Below are positions 1 to 8,045 of a stretch of 34,974 bases of DNA, piece by piece (position 1 is the first letter of the stretch; the number at the start of each line of letters is the position of its first letter). Source of the stretch: Erythrobacteraceae bacterium (GTDB lineage: Bacteria > Pseudomonadota > Alphaproteobacteria > Sphingomonadales > Sphingomonadaceae). The stretch covers positions 1 through 34,974 of the forward strand of contig PALE01000001.1 in NCBI GenBank assembly GCA_002706445.1, read 5' to 3'. The notes beneath the pieces are model-generated. The model was not told the origin of the DNA, ran no database searches, and saw only the letters and a list, made by a program, of their open reading frames with translations. Position numbers and translations under genes: made by a program.

Positions 1-926
1 GGAAATCGGCCGACGAGAGCATGGCCGATGTGGTGTGGGACGATTACATCCGCGCCCAGATGGACGCTATCGATGTCGTGCGTGACCGGCTGAAAGTGCC
101 GAGCGTCCACACCATCGGCTATTGTGTGGCGGGCACGACGCTTGCGGCGACATTGGCGATCCTCGCGCGCCGCGGGGAGGCCGAGAAGGTCAGCAGCGCG
201 ACATTCTTTACCGCGCAGGTCGATTTCCAGCGCGCGGGCGACCTCAAGCATTTCATCGACGACAGCCAGCTCGAGATGATCACCAAGCTCTCGCCCGAGG
301 GCTATCTCGACGGACGCTATCTCGCCGCGACCTTCAACGCGCTGAGGGGCAAGGACCTGATCTGGAACTACGTCGTCAACAATTACCTGATGGGTGACGA
401 CTATCCGGCTTTCGATTTGCTGCACTGGAACGGTGACGTGACCAACCTGCCGTCGAAATGGCACAATGACTATCTGCGCGACCTTTATCGCGACAACCAG
501 CTGGTCGTTCCCGACGCGCTGCAAGCCGACGGCACGCCGATCGATCTGACGCAGGTCAAAGTGCCCAGCTATGTGCAGGCGGGCCGCGAAGATCACATCG
601 CTCCGGCAGAGAGCGTGTGGAATATCACCGACCACTTTCAGGGCCCGATCGAGTTCGTATTGGCCGGTTCGGGCCATATCGCTGGCGTCGTCAATCCGCC
701 CGAGGCCGGCAAATACCAGTACTGGCTCGGCGACAGCGGCGCGGCCTCGCTCAAGGATTTCGTGAAAGACGCGGTCGAGCACCCCGGTAGCTGGTGGCCG
801 CACTGGATCGAATGGCTGGGCAAGCATTCGCAGGGCGAGGTTCCCGCAACCGGCAAGCGCAAGCCCGGCGGGCGCGGCGACAAAGTCATCGAAGACGCGC
901 CGGGAAGCTACGTCAAAAACCGCTGA
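1..926 (+). CDS. phaC: Class I poly(3-hydroxyalkanoate) synthase, C-terminal part (5' truncated by window edge)
   Basis: This enzyme polymerises (R)-3-hydroxyacyl-CoA into PHA on the surface of storage granules. The reading frame is open from base 3 with no need for an internal start, so the gene begins before the window and about 307 residues are visible. The lipase-like box appears as GYCVAGT near base 117, with Cys as the catalytic nucleophile. The catalytic Asp lies in GREDHIAP (near base 584) and the catalytic His in GSGHIAGVV (near base 669). The WHNDYLRDLY and GSWWPHW stretches are typical of class I synthases. The C-terminus is a short basic, Gly-rich tail. A phasin gene follows on the same strand, which supports the PHA assignment. 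The box has Ala where many synthases have the first Gly of GG, which may simply be a lineage variant. Confidence 0.95.
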   Translation, partial: KSADESMADVVWDDYIRAQMDAIDVVRDRLKVPSVHTIGYCVAGTTLAATLAILARRGEAEKVSSATFFTAQVDFQRAGDLKHFIDDSQLEMITKLSPEGYLDGRYLAATFNALRGKDLIWNYVVNNYLMGDDYPAFDLLHWNGDVTNLPSKWHNDYLRDLYRDNQLVVPDALQADGTPIDLTQVKVPSYVQAGREDHIAPAESVWNITDHFQGPIEFVLAGSGHIAGVVNPPEAGKYQYWLGDSGAASLKDFVKDAVEHPGSWWPHWIEWLGKHSQGEVPATGKRKPGGRGDKVIEDAPGSYVKNR

Positions 927-1021
927 TTGCGGACACAAACAGCCGGGGGCCTTGCGCAAAAATTTTTCGCGCATCCGCCCAAATCGAATATTTTTGAAAC
1001 ATTTTCAGACACATAGTTCAT

Positions 1022-1040
1022 TTTTGTGCACTGCACAAAA
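1022..1040. promoter_or_regulatory. Perfect palindrome, probable PhaR operator 1
   Basis: Two 9-bp arms, TTTTGTGCA and TGCACAAAA, pair perfectly around one central C. It lies immediately upstream of the -35 element of the phasin promoter. PhaR repressors of PHA-producing alphaproteobacteria are known to bind TGC-rich palindromes (CTGC/GCAG-type) upstream of phasin genes, so this is a good candidate site. The assignment to PhaR is inference; no phaR gene is in the window. Confidence 0.7.
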
Positions 1041-1043
1041 AAC

Positions 1044-1071
1044 TTGACTTCGCAGTTGCAATGCCTATTTT
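1044..1071 (+). promoter_or_regulatory. Sigma70-type promoter of the phasin gene
   Basis: TTGACT at 1044-1049 and TATTTT at 1066-1071 are separated by 16 bp. The promoter sits between two TGCA palindromes, the second of which overlaps the -10 element, as expected for repression by steric exclusion. The leader to the ATG at 1129 is about 50 nt. Confidence 0.6.
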
Positions 1072-1086
1072 GTGCAGTGCAACACA
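1068..1086. promoter_or_regulatory. Probable PhaR operator 2
   Basis: TTTTGTGCA-G-TGCAACACA repeats the left arm and core of operator 1 exactly, with a less perfect right arm. Its centre (1077) lies 46 bp from the centre of operator 1 (1031), and it covers the -10 region. Together the two sites bracket the phasin promoter. Confidence 0.65.
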
Positions 1087-1128
1087 GATCGGGTGGATAG
1101 CCACCCTTAAGTTCAACGCGAGGTCATC

Positions 1129-1905
1129 ATGGCAGACGCCAAGACGGAAACTGAAAAGACGCAGTCGAAGATCGACGCTGCTGCTGAGAAGGCCTACGCC
1201 GAGGCCGCCGCAAAGCCCAAGGCCGATGCGCCCGCAGCTGCTGCGAAAAAGGCTACTCCTGCGAAGAAGCCGGCTCCTGCGAAAAAGGCCGCACCGGCCG
1301 CCAAGAAGGCTCCGGTGAAGAAGGCCCCCGCAAAGAAGACTCCCGCTGCGAAGAAGCCGGTCGCCAAGAAGGCGCCCGCTAAAGTCGCGGCCAAGAAGGC
1401 TGCTCCCAAGGCGGCACCCAAGACCACGACGACTACCCCCGTTTCAAAGATTAAGGACACCATCATGGCTACTGCAAAGAAAACCGATTTCACCGCTCAG
1501 GCCAAGGAAATGGCCGCTGACGTCCAGACCAAGGTCAAGGGCGCATACGCCAAGGCAACCGAATACGCTTCGGAAGCTGGCGAGTTCAACAAGGCCAACC
1601 TCGAAGCTGTCGTCGAAAGCGGCAAGATCTTCTTCGCCGGTGCACAGGAACTGGCCAAGTCGGACGTCGAAACCGGCAAGAGCATGCTCGAAGTCGTTCA
1701 GGCCGACGCCAAGAAGGTCACCTCGATCAAGTCGCCGACCGAGCTTTTCGAACTGCAGGGCGAGATCGCCCGTCGCAACTTCGACGCCGTCGTTTCGTTC
1801 GGTTCGCAGCGCACCGAAGCGCTCGTGAAGCTCTACAACGATGCCTTCGCGCCGATTTCGAACCGCTTCAGCGTCGCTGCCGAGAAGATCTCGAAGGCCG
1901 CTTAA
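1129..1905 (+). CDS. Phasin with N-terminal Lys/Ala/Pro-rich (histone H1-like) tail
   Basis: This is a PHA granule-coating protein of 258 aa. Residues 1-110 are a low-complexity AKK/APAKK tail resembling the DNA-binding tail of PhaF or histone H1. Residues 113-258 form a helical phasin domain, with the family-like stretch ELFELQGEIARRNFDAVV near residue 205. The order (tail first, phasin second) is the reverse of Pseudomonas PhaF. GAGG at 1120-1123 precedes the ATG by 5 nt. A second in-frame ATG at 1465 (residue 113) has AAGGA at 1453-1457, 7 nt upstream, so a short phasin without the tail could also be made. The gene follows phaC, has its own repressed-looking promoter and ends in a strong terminator. 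The tail probably links granules to nucleoid or regulates granule surface; that role is inferred. Confidence 0.9.
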   Translation: MADAKTETEKTQSKIDAAAEKAYAEAAAKPKADAPAAAAKKATPAKKPAPAKKAAPAAKKAPVKKAPAKKTPAAKKPVAKKAPAKVAAKKAAPKAAPKTTTTTPVSKIKDTIMATAKKTDFTAQAKEMAADVQTKVKGAYAKATEYASEAGEFNKANLEAVVESGKIFFAGAQELAKSDVETGKSMLEVVQADAKKVTSIKSPTELFELQGEIARRNFDAVVSFGSQRTEALVKLYNDAFAPISNRFSVAAEKISKAA

Positions 1906-1983
1906 GCCAAGCAAACAAGATTTTCTGAGCCGGGCCTCTCCTCTCTCTCCCAAACCCGGTTCACGAAAGCGCGCGAAAGCGCA

Positions 1984-2024
1984 GGGCCGGATAGACCGCA
2001 CAAGGTCTATCCGGCCCTTCTTTT
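1984..2024 (+). terminator. Rho-independent terminator after the phasin gene
   Basis: A perfect 14-bp inverted repeat (GGGCCGGATAGACC at 1984-1997 and its complement at 2004-2017) with a 6-nt loop is followed by TTCTTTTG. It isolates the phasin transcript from clpS. Confidence 0.9.
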
Positions 2025-2141
2025 GTTTCCAGCTTGAGGCGCAACCAACGCCAGTTTCATATCGAGCGCGTTAAGGCTTTGCGCGATATACTGGTGACGC
2101 CTATCTTGCGCACCTGCCATCCAACCCCATAATGGACCCTC

Positions 2142-2546
2142 ATGTTTGACGCCTGCCCCCTCCCCCGTGACCTCTCCCACGACGATGCACTGCTGCAAAT
2201 CCTCGCGGCGGGCGACGATGGTGACAAGGATGCAGGCGGCGACGATGGCGACAGCCAGGTCGGAATCGCGACCAAGACCCGCACCAAGCCCAAGAAGCCG
2301 AGCCAGTACAAAGTCCTGATGCTCAACGACGACTACACCCCGATGGAATTCGTGGTGATGGTTCTCAAACGCTTTTTCGGCATGGACCTTGAACAGGCCA
2401 CGCGCGTGATGCTGCATGTCCATCAGCGCGGTGTCGGCGTGTGCGGCATCTTTCCCTATGAAGTCGCCGAAACCAAGGTGAACCAGGTGATGGACTTCGC
2501 ACGCCAGAACCAGCACCCGCTGCAATGCACGCTTGAAAAGGCCTGA
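2142..2546 (+). CDS. clpS: ATP-dependent Clp protease adaptor ClpS
   Basis: ClpS delivers N-end-rule substrates to ClpA/ClpP in the cytoplasm. The 134-aa protein has an acidic, Gly/Asp-rich N-terminal extension (residues 1-50) and then the ClpS core. The signature [10 protein letters not shown] lies near residues 63-72, followed by [21 protein letters not shown] and [12 protein letters not shown], which contain the residues that form the N-degron pocket and ClpA contact face. The start at 2142 gives the usual flexible N-terminal segment; a start further in would also leave the core intact. clpA is not adjacent here, unlike in many genomes. It stands alone between a terminator and lptF. Confidence 0.95.
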   Translation: MFDACPLPRDLSHDDALLQILAAGDDGDKDAGGDDGDSQVGIATKTRTKPKKPSQYKVLMLNDDYTPMEFVVMVLKRFFGMDLEQATRVMLHVHQRGVGVCGIFPYEVAETKVNQVMDFARQNQHPLQCTLEKA

Positions 2547-2673
2547 TATGCGGGCAGACACGGCGCTCCCGCTCTGCCGAACAATGGGGGCATGACGGCT
2601 GCGTAATTTCCCGCTAGGGCGCTAAACAAAGCGCAGGCCCGGCCCGCGCTGACGAACTGCCACGGGACGAGAC

Positions 2674-3915
2674 GTGCTGAACTTCATTCCCAGTATCGAC
2701 CGTTACATCTTCCGGCTTGTGATCGTCCCGATGATGGGCGTGTTCGCGCTCGCCGCCTCGCTGCTGCTGCTCGACAAGATGCTGCGGCTGTTCGATTTCG
2801 TCGCCGTCGAAGGCGGGCCGATCGGCGTCGTGTTCAAGATGCTCGGCGCGCTGATACCCGAATATGCCAGTCTCGCGATCCCGCTTGGTCTGCTGCTCGG
2901 CATTCTGCTCGCCTTCCGCAAGCTCGCCACTTCTTCCGAGCTCGATACCATGCGCGCGGTCGGCCAGTCCTACTGGCGGCTGCTGCGCGTTCCCTATGCG
3001 ATCACGCTGGTGCTGATGGCGGTCAATGTCGCGCTGGTTTTCTACATCCAGCCGGTCAGCCGTTATTATTACGAGCAGATGGAATACGACCTGCGCACCG
3101 GCGCGCTGGGCGCGTCGATCAAGGTCGGCGAGTTCAACACGCTCGCGGATCGTATGGCGCTGCGGGTGGAGCGGAGCGAGGACAATGGCGAGCGGCTGGT
3201 CGGTATCTTTGCCCGCGTTGCCAACAGCCGCGGACAGGTGCTCTCGATCAGCGCCCGCGAAGGCGCTTTCATGGCGACCACAGACGATCCCGACACGATC
3301 ATCCTGCGCCTGACCGAAGGCACTATCGTTCAGGACACAGGCAGCGAGACGCCGCGTGTGCTCTCTTTCAGTCGCCATGATCTGCCGATCGATCTGCCCG
3401 CAATCGAGGCTTTCCGTGCCCGCGGCGATGCGACGCGCGAATATATCCTGCCCGAATTGCTGAGACTGGGGTGGAGCCAGAGTGCCGATGCGGAGCAGCG
3501 CGACGCAGTGCAGGCGACGTTCAATTACCGCATGGTCGAGGTGGTGATGATGCTGCTGATGCCGCTGCTGGCAGTGGCGCTGGCGATACCGCCCAAGCGA
3601 TCCACCAGCGCGCTGGGCGTGTTCGTGGCGATCATCCTCGTCGTCTCCTATCACAAGATCAATCAATACGGAGAGGACATCGCAGCGCTGGGCCGGATCG
3701 ATCCGGTCATCGCCTTGTGGGGGCCGTTCGTGCTGTTCGCGGCGCTGATCCTGTGGATGTATTACCGCACCGCGCATGTCCCCGGCGGACAGGCACTGGG
3801 CGCGCTCGAAACGGTGTTCGGCAAGATTTCCAAGCGCATCGGCAAGCTGTTCAAGCGGCGGCAACCGGCTTCGCTGGTGGCCGGCGATGACCCCGACATG
3901 GCTCCGGCGGAATAG
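2674..3915 (+). CDS. lptF: LPS export ABC transporter permease LptF
   Basis: This is one of the paired inner-membrane permeases (with LptG and LptB) that extract lipopolysaccharide or equivalent glycolipid toward LptC/A/D. The 413-aa product has the YjgP/YjgQ layout: N-terminal membrane helices (residues 10-125, with YFRLV- and PLGLLLGIL-like segments), a periplasmic beta-jellyroll (about 130-265), and three C-terminal helices (about 285-370). It opens with a GTG at 2674, with GGGA about 6 nt upstream. It ends in a basic cytoplasmic tail. It is followed 18 nt downstream by lptG, and the pair is probably co-transcribed. Confidence 0.92.
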   Translation: MLNFIPSIDRYIFRLVIVPMMGVFALAASLLLLDKMLRLFDFVAVEGGPIGVVFKMLGALIPEYASLAIPLGLLLGILLAFRKLATSSELDTMRAVGQSYWRLLRVPYAITLVLMAVNVALVFYIQPVSRYYYEQMEYDLRTGALGASIKVGEFNTLADRMALRVERSEDNGERLVGIFARVANSRGQVLSISAREGAFMATTDDPDTIILRLTEGTIVQDTGSETPRVLSFSRHDLPIDLPAIEAFRARGDATREYILPELLRLGWSQSADAEQRDAVQATFNYRMVEVVMMLLMPLLAVALAIPPKRSTSALGVFVAIILVVSYHKINQYGEDIAALGRIDPVIALWGPFVLFAALILWMYYRTAHVPGGQALGALETVFGKISKRIGKLFKRRQPASLVAGDDPDMAPAE

Positions 3916-3933
3916 GCGGCGGACAGGAATTTC

Positions 3934-5031
3934 ATGCAGCTCGACTTCTTCCCCTCGCGTATGCTGACGACTTATCTCGCGAAGATGTTCGTCGTGCGCA
4001 TCGTCGCGGTGCTCATCATGCTGGTGCTGGTGCTCATGGCGCTCGACCTGCTGGGCTCCTCGGGTGATATTCTTGCTCCCGAAGGAAACGGGCAGGCCGA
4101 AATCCTCAAATATGCGAGCCTGCGCATACCGCAGCTGATTGCGCGCTTCCTGCCCTATTCGGTGTTGCTGGCGACGCTGATCACACTGGTGACGCTCAAC
4201 CAGAACAGCGAGGTCGTGGCGATGAAGGCCGCAGGGCTTTCCGCGCATCAGGTGCTTGCGCCGCTGCTGCTGACCGCAGCCGTGGTGGCCGTCATCAGCT
4301 TTGCCTTCAACGAACGGATCGTGACCCGCGCCAATGCGACGCTGAAGGCGTGGGAGGCGGTCGAATATGGCGCGATTCCCGAAGCGACGGGGGTGCGCAG
4401 CAACGTCTATCTCACCGATGGCGAGAACATTCTGACCGCATCCACGCTGACCGGCACAGGCGACAATATCGAGCTCGACAATGTCACCTGGTACTCGCGC
4501 GCGCCGGGCGGGATCATCCGCGAACAGGTGCGCGCCGATCACGCGACCTTTGCCGCGCCCGGCTGGCAGCTGGAGAACCCCCGGCGTTTTGATGTGGGCG
4601 CGGCCGAGGTCGAGGAACTCGAAACGCTGGTCGTCGCAGAAGGGCTGACGCCGGAAGCTATCGACCTGCAATCGGTCGATCCCGACGCGCAGAGTTTCTG
4701 GGAGTTGTCCGAAACCATTGACGAATACGAAGCCGCAGGCCGCCGCACGACAGAGATGCGCGCCAGCTGGTGGCACCGGATTTCGGGGCCGCTGTCGGCT
4801 CTGCTGATGCCGCTGCTCGGCTCGGTCGCCGCATTCGGCCTCGCGCGCTCGGGCCAGCTGTTCGTGCGCGCGATCATCGGCATGGCGCTGGGCTTTGCCT
4901 ATTTCGTGGTCGACAACGCCGCGCTCGCGATGGGGTCTTTCGGCGGCTATCCGCCTTTCCTCGCTGCCTGGGCGCCGTTCTTCCTGTTCCTGCTGGTGGG
5001 CGAGACCGTGCTCATCAGGACCGAGGAATGA
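3934..5031 (+). CDS. lptG: LPS export ABC transporter permease LptG
   Basis: This is the partner of LptF in the LptB2FG extractor. The 365-aa protein starts with a helix (MLTTYLAKMFVVRIVAVL), contains the conserved loop LNQNSEVVAMKAAGLSAHQVL near residues 88-108 that marks the coupling region contacting LptB, and then a periplasmic domain and C-terminal helices (HRISGPLSALLMPLLG onward). Its order after lptF follows the common arrangement. The TGA stop overlaps the ATG of the next gene (ATGA at 5028-5031), which implies translational coupling. Confidence 0.92.
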   Translation: MQLDFFPSRMLTTYLAKMFVVRIVAVLIMLVLVLMALDLLGSSGDILAPEGNGQAEILKYASLRIPQLIARFLPYSVLLATLITLVTLNQNSEVVAMKAAGLSAHQVLAPLLLTAAVVAVISFAFNERIVTRANATLKAWEAVEYGAIPEATGVRSNVYLTDGENILTASTLTGTGDNIELDNVTWYSRAPGGIIREQVRADHATFAAPGWQLENPRRFDVGAAEVEELETLVVAEGLTPEAIDLQSVDPDAQSFWELSETIDEYEAAGRRTTEMRASWWHRISGPLSALLMPLLGSVAAFGLARSGQLFVRAIIGMALGFAYFVVDNAALAMGSFGGYPPFLAAWAPFFLFLLVGETVLIRTEE

Positions 5032-5549
5032 CCGACTGGAGCCTGCGCCTCGCGCGGCCCGACGATGCCGACAGCTTTCCGGCGATCGAAGAGTCCGCCG
5101 ATCATCTGTTCAAGGGCATTGCGCAACTCGAAGACATTGCTGCCGATGGCAGCCTGTTCGATGCGCAGGGTTATCGCAGGCTGATCGCCAAGGGGCATTG
5201 TCTTGTCGCGCTGCAGGGCGAGCGAAGCATCGGTTTCATCGCGACCGAGCCGTTCCGGCGGGAACTGCACATGTGGCAGCTGGCGGTGCATGAAGATGCG
5301 CAGCGGCTTGGCGTCGGTTCGGGGCTGGTACGCGCCTGCATGATCGATGCGCGCAACAGCGGATTTAAGGCGGTCACACTGACGACATTCCGCGATCTGC
5401 CGTGGAACGCGCCGTTCTACGAAGGTCTGGGCTTCGAGGAAGTGACCGCGCTCGACGCCCACCCGCGCCTTGCAAACGAACTCGCACTGGAAGCCGATCA
5501 GGGACTGCCTGTGGAGCGCCGCTGCGCGATGATCCGTTTCTTGGACTGA
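5028..5549 (+). CDS. GNAT family N-acetyltransferase
   Basis: This 173-aa protein has the GNAT acetyl-CoA fold. The acetyl-CoA binding signature is seen as AQRLGVGSGLV near residues 94-104, preceded by a beta-strand LHMWQLAVHED. The C-terminal APFYEGLGFEEV is the typical beta6-alpha4 element. The ATG at 5028 overlaps the lptG stop by four bases and has GAGG just upstream; the frame is open further upstream, but that part overlaps lptG. The substrate is unknown. The overlap with lptG is more likely expression coupling than a functional link. Confidence 0.88.
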   Translation: MTDWSLRLARPDDADSFPAIEESADHLFKGIAQLEDIAADGSLFDAQGYRRLIAKGHCLVALQGERSIGFIATEPFRRELHMWQLAVHEDAQRLGVGSGLVRACMIDARNSGFKAVTLTTFRDLPWNAPFYEGLGFEEVTALDAHPRLANELALEADQGLPVERRCAMIRFLD

Positions 5550-5559
5550 CCTGCCGACC

Positions 5560-6657
5560 TTAGCGCGGGATCATCGTGCTGCGCGCAATCCGGCCGACCA
5601 GATTGACCATGCCCGGGTGGTTCGCGCCCTCATAGGTCGAACCGACGCCCAGTTCGCGGGCAAGCCGGCGGTGCGCTTCGGGCAGGTCGTGATAGGGCAT
5701 CGACGGCATCAGGTGATGGAGCGCGTGATAGCGCAGGCCGACCGGTGCCCAGATCTCGGCAGCGATGCCCGGCGGGGGCACGTTGACGCTGTCGAGGAAC
5801 TGCGCGGTAACCGTCATCGGCTCGCCCTCGTTCTCCCACAGATGCGCGACCAGCGTGCGCAACTGGTTCAGCAGCGCGGTGAAGGACACAATCGCCAGCG
5901 CGATCAGCAGCGGACGCCAGCCGATCCAGTAGGTGCTGGCCAGCACGGTGATCGCCCAGACACTCGCGCCCGTTTCCTGCCAAAACACACGCTTGGCGAA
6001 ATCGCCTTCGGGCGCTTTGCGGCGGAAATCGGGATTGATCGACAGCGCCGAGCCGCGCGACCACACAAAGTCGCGCACCGCGGGAAACAGCGCGCCGAGC
6101 GGGACCAGCACAGCGCAGCGCAGCAGCAGCGCGACAGGCGCAAGCAGCGCGACGATCACGAAGACCGGCAGGCTCCACGGCTTCATCAGGGCGAGCGGAA
6201 GATATTCCGGATCCTCGATCGTGCCATATTGCGTGCGCTTGTGATGGATGACGTGGATGCCTTCATACATGAAGCTAGGCGTCAGCAGCGGGATGCCCAC
6301 CATCAGGTTCCAGCCCGTGCGGAATCCCGGCAGCGCGTTCTTGTGAATGTGCGTAAGCTCATGGATGAACATCAGCGCGCGGTAGAGCGCGAGGCTGGCA
6401 ACCAGACCCGCGACAATGGCGACCCACAGGCTACTCGTCAGGATCGCCGTGGCAATGCCGCCATAGCCGATTGCCGCCGAGATGATCATATCGGGCCAAT
6501 ACCAGCCGGGCTTGGCCGTACCCAGATCCTTGGTCAGATCGCGGGCGGCGCGCAGCATGTCCTTGTCGTCTTCGTTCAGGAAGTCGGCACGGACGGCGCG
6601 GCGCGGAAGCTCGGCAGGAGCGGTCGCAGAAGGGGTGATCGGTTGGTGCATGGTCAT
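5560..6657 (-). CDS. Membrane fatty acid desaturase family protein
   Basis: This is a di-iron membrane oxygenase that would introduce a double bond or hydroxyl into acyl chains of membrane lipids. Three histidine boxes are visible: HELTH (about residues 99-103), HVIHH (135-139) and HALHH (311-315), in the order and spacing of the FA_desaturase family. Hydrophobic segments lie around residues 58-95 and 163-195 and near 230-265. The ATG at 6657 was chosen; a GTG at 6678 and an ATG at 6651 are in frame, and none has a clear Shine-Dalgarno sequence. The gene is convergent with the GNAT gene (10 bp gap) and divergent from the acyltransferase gene downstream. The exact substrate cannot be told from sequence. 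Confidence 0.88.
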   Translation of the reverse strand: MTMHQPITPSATAPAELPRRAVRADFLNEDDKDMLRAARDLTKDLGTAKPGWYWPDMIISAAIGYGGIATAILTSSLWVAIVAGLVASLALYRALMFIHELTHIHKNALPGFRTGWNLMVGIPLLTPSFMYEGIHVIHHKRTQYGTIEDPEYLPLALMKPWSLPVFVIVALLAPVALLLRCAVLVPLGALFPAVRDFVWSRGSALSINPDFRRKAPEGDFAKRVFWQETGASVWAITVLASTYWIGWRPLLIALAIVSFTALLNQLRTLVAHLWENEGEPMTVTAQFLDSVNVPPPGIAAEIWAPVGLRYHALHHLMPSMPYHDLPEAHRRLARELGVGSTYEGANHPGMVNLVGRIARSTMIPR

Positions 6658-6797
6658 AGGTTCTACACTGTCTGGCACGGCTTTACCGCATTATCGGCAG
6701 TCACGGCAAACGCGGTTTGCCCATAAGAGTGATCGATTGGCTTGCGCCTTTAGGTCCCAGGCGACACAGACGCTTTGATAGAGGTCAAAACGAAAGA

Positions 6798-7979
6798 ATG
6801 CCAGAAATGGTTTCAAATGATACTAACTCGCAGATAGTGATCGCGGCGGTGGCTGACAAGAAGGGCCGCAAGCGCTTCGTTGACCTCGGGCGGGCCTTTT
6901 CGGCCAAAGTGCCCAATTCGGTCCCGCAATTGCGCTCCGAACAGCTCGAACTGGTCAATCCTGACAAAAATCCGTTCTTCGGCCACGCCCGCGCCCAGCT
7001 TTTCATCGCCATGCGCGGCGGGCAGGCTGTGGGGCGCATATCGGCGCATATCGATGAACTGGCGCTGACCATGCCGCCCGAACAGGGCTTTGGTCCCGGC
7101 ACGGGCATGTTCGGCTATTTCGATGCCGAGGACGAGGATGTTGCCAAGGTCCTCCTGAAAACGGCCGAAAGCTGGCTGCGCGAAGAGGGAATGACCAAGG
7201 TCGTTGGCCCGATCTCGATGTCGATCTGGGAAGAACCGGGCCTGCTGGTGAAGGGGCAGGAGAATGCCCCGGTCATCATGATGGGCCACCATCCTGCGCA
7301 TTATGCTGCCTGGATCGAGGATGCCGGCTATGCCCGCGCCAAGACGCTCTACACCTATGATCTGTCAATCGCCGAGGAATTCCCCCCGCTGGTCCAGCGC
7401 ATCGTCGCCTCGGGCGAGCGTTCGTCCAAGATTAACGTGCGGCGGGTTCGCAAAAGCGACTGGGACAGCGAGGCGTCAATCATCCTCGACATTCTCAACG
7501 ATGCATGGTCGGACAATTGGGGCTTCATCCCGCTCACTCCCGAAGAGGTCGCCTATACGGGCGTCAAGCTGAAGCCGATCATCCACGAGGAACTCAACAT
7601 GATCGCCGAAGTGGACGGGCGCCCCGTCGCGTTCATGCTGACCTTCCCCGACATCAACTATGTCCTCGCCAAATGCGGCGGCAAGCTGTTCCCCTTCGGC
7701 TGGTTCCATCTGCTGCGCTGGCTCAAGAACCCGCAGCATGGCGATATGCGCGTGCCCTTGATGGGGGTGCTCAAGGAATATCAGAATTCGCGCATTGCCA
7801 GCCAGCTGGCTTTCATGATGATCAGCTATATCCGCCGCAATGCCACGGGCCGGTTCGGTTCGAAACATGCCGAGATCGGCTGGATCCTCGAAGACAATCA
7901 GGGAATGGTTGCGATTGCCGATGCAATCGACAGCAGGATCAACCGGGAATACGCGATCTATCAAAAGCCGCTGACCTAG
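6798..7979 (+). CDS. YghO-like acyltransferase-fold protein
   Basis: The 393-aa product resembles a family of alphaproteobacterial proteins related to E. coli YghO, with the N-acyltransferase (GNAT-like) fold. Visible features are an N-terminal segment (VPQLRSEQLELVNPDKNPFF), a central GPISMSIWEEPGLLV region, a C-terminal half with LAKCGGKLFPFG, and ENDNQGM-like and INREYAIYQKPL ends. The ATG at 6798 follows a weak GAAAG; an in-frame ATG at 6717 would add 27 atypical residues. It is divergently transcribed from the desaturase, so the two may share control, possibly both acting on acyl chains; that link is inference. The reaction is not established. Confidence 0.7.
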   Translation: MPEMVSNDTNSQIVIAAVADKKGRKRFVDLGRAFSAKVPNSVPQLRSEQLELVNPDKNPFFGHARAQLFIAMRGGQAVGRISAHIDELALTMPPEQGFGPGTGMFGYFDAEDEDVAKVLLKTAESWLREEGMTKVVGPISMSIWEEPGLLVKGQENAPVIMMGHHPAHYAAWIEDAGYARAKTLYTYDLSIAEEFPPLVQRIVASGERSSKINVRRVRKSDWDSEASIILDILNDAWSDNWGFIPLTPEEVAYTGVKLKPIIHEELNMIAEVDGRPVAFMLTFPDINYVLAKCGGKLFPFGWFHLLRWLKNPQHGDMRVPLMGVLKEYQNSRIASQLAFMMISYIRRNATGRFGSKHAEIGWILEDNQGMVAIADAIDSRINREYAIYQKPLT

Positions 7980-8045
7980 CTTGCGAAACAAGTTTGCAAG
8001 CATTGGCTTGGCCTTGCGGCAAAGCGCTGCAATAAGGCGATTTAT

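Noticed and set aside
2614-4776. A 720-codon open frame on the minus strand opposite lptF/lptG
   Set aside because: It is antisense to two well-recognised permease genes and its His/Gln/Arg-rich composition is typical of a high-GC shadow frame.
7980-8045. CTTGC...GCAAG imperfect palindrome before the AI-2E gene
   Set aside because: Short arms and mismatches; could arise by chance, and no regulator is suggested.
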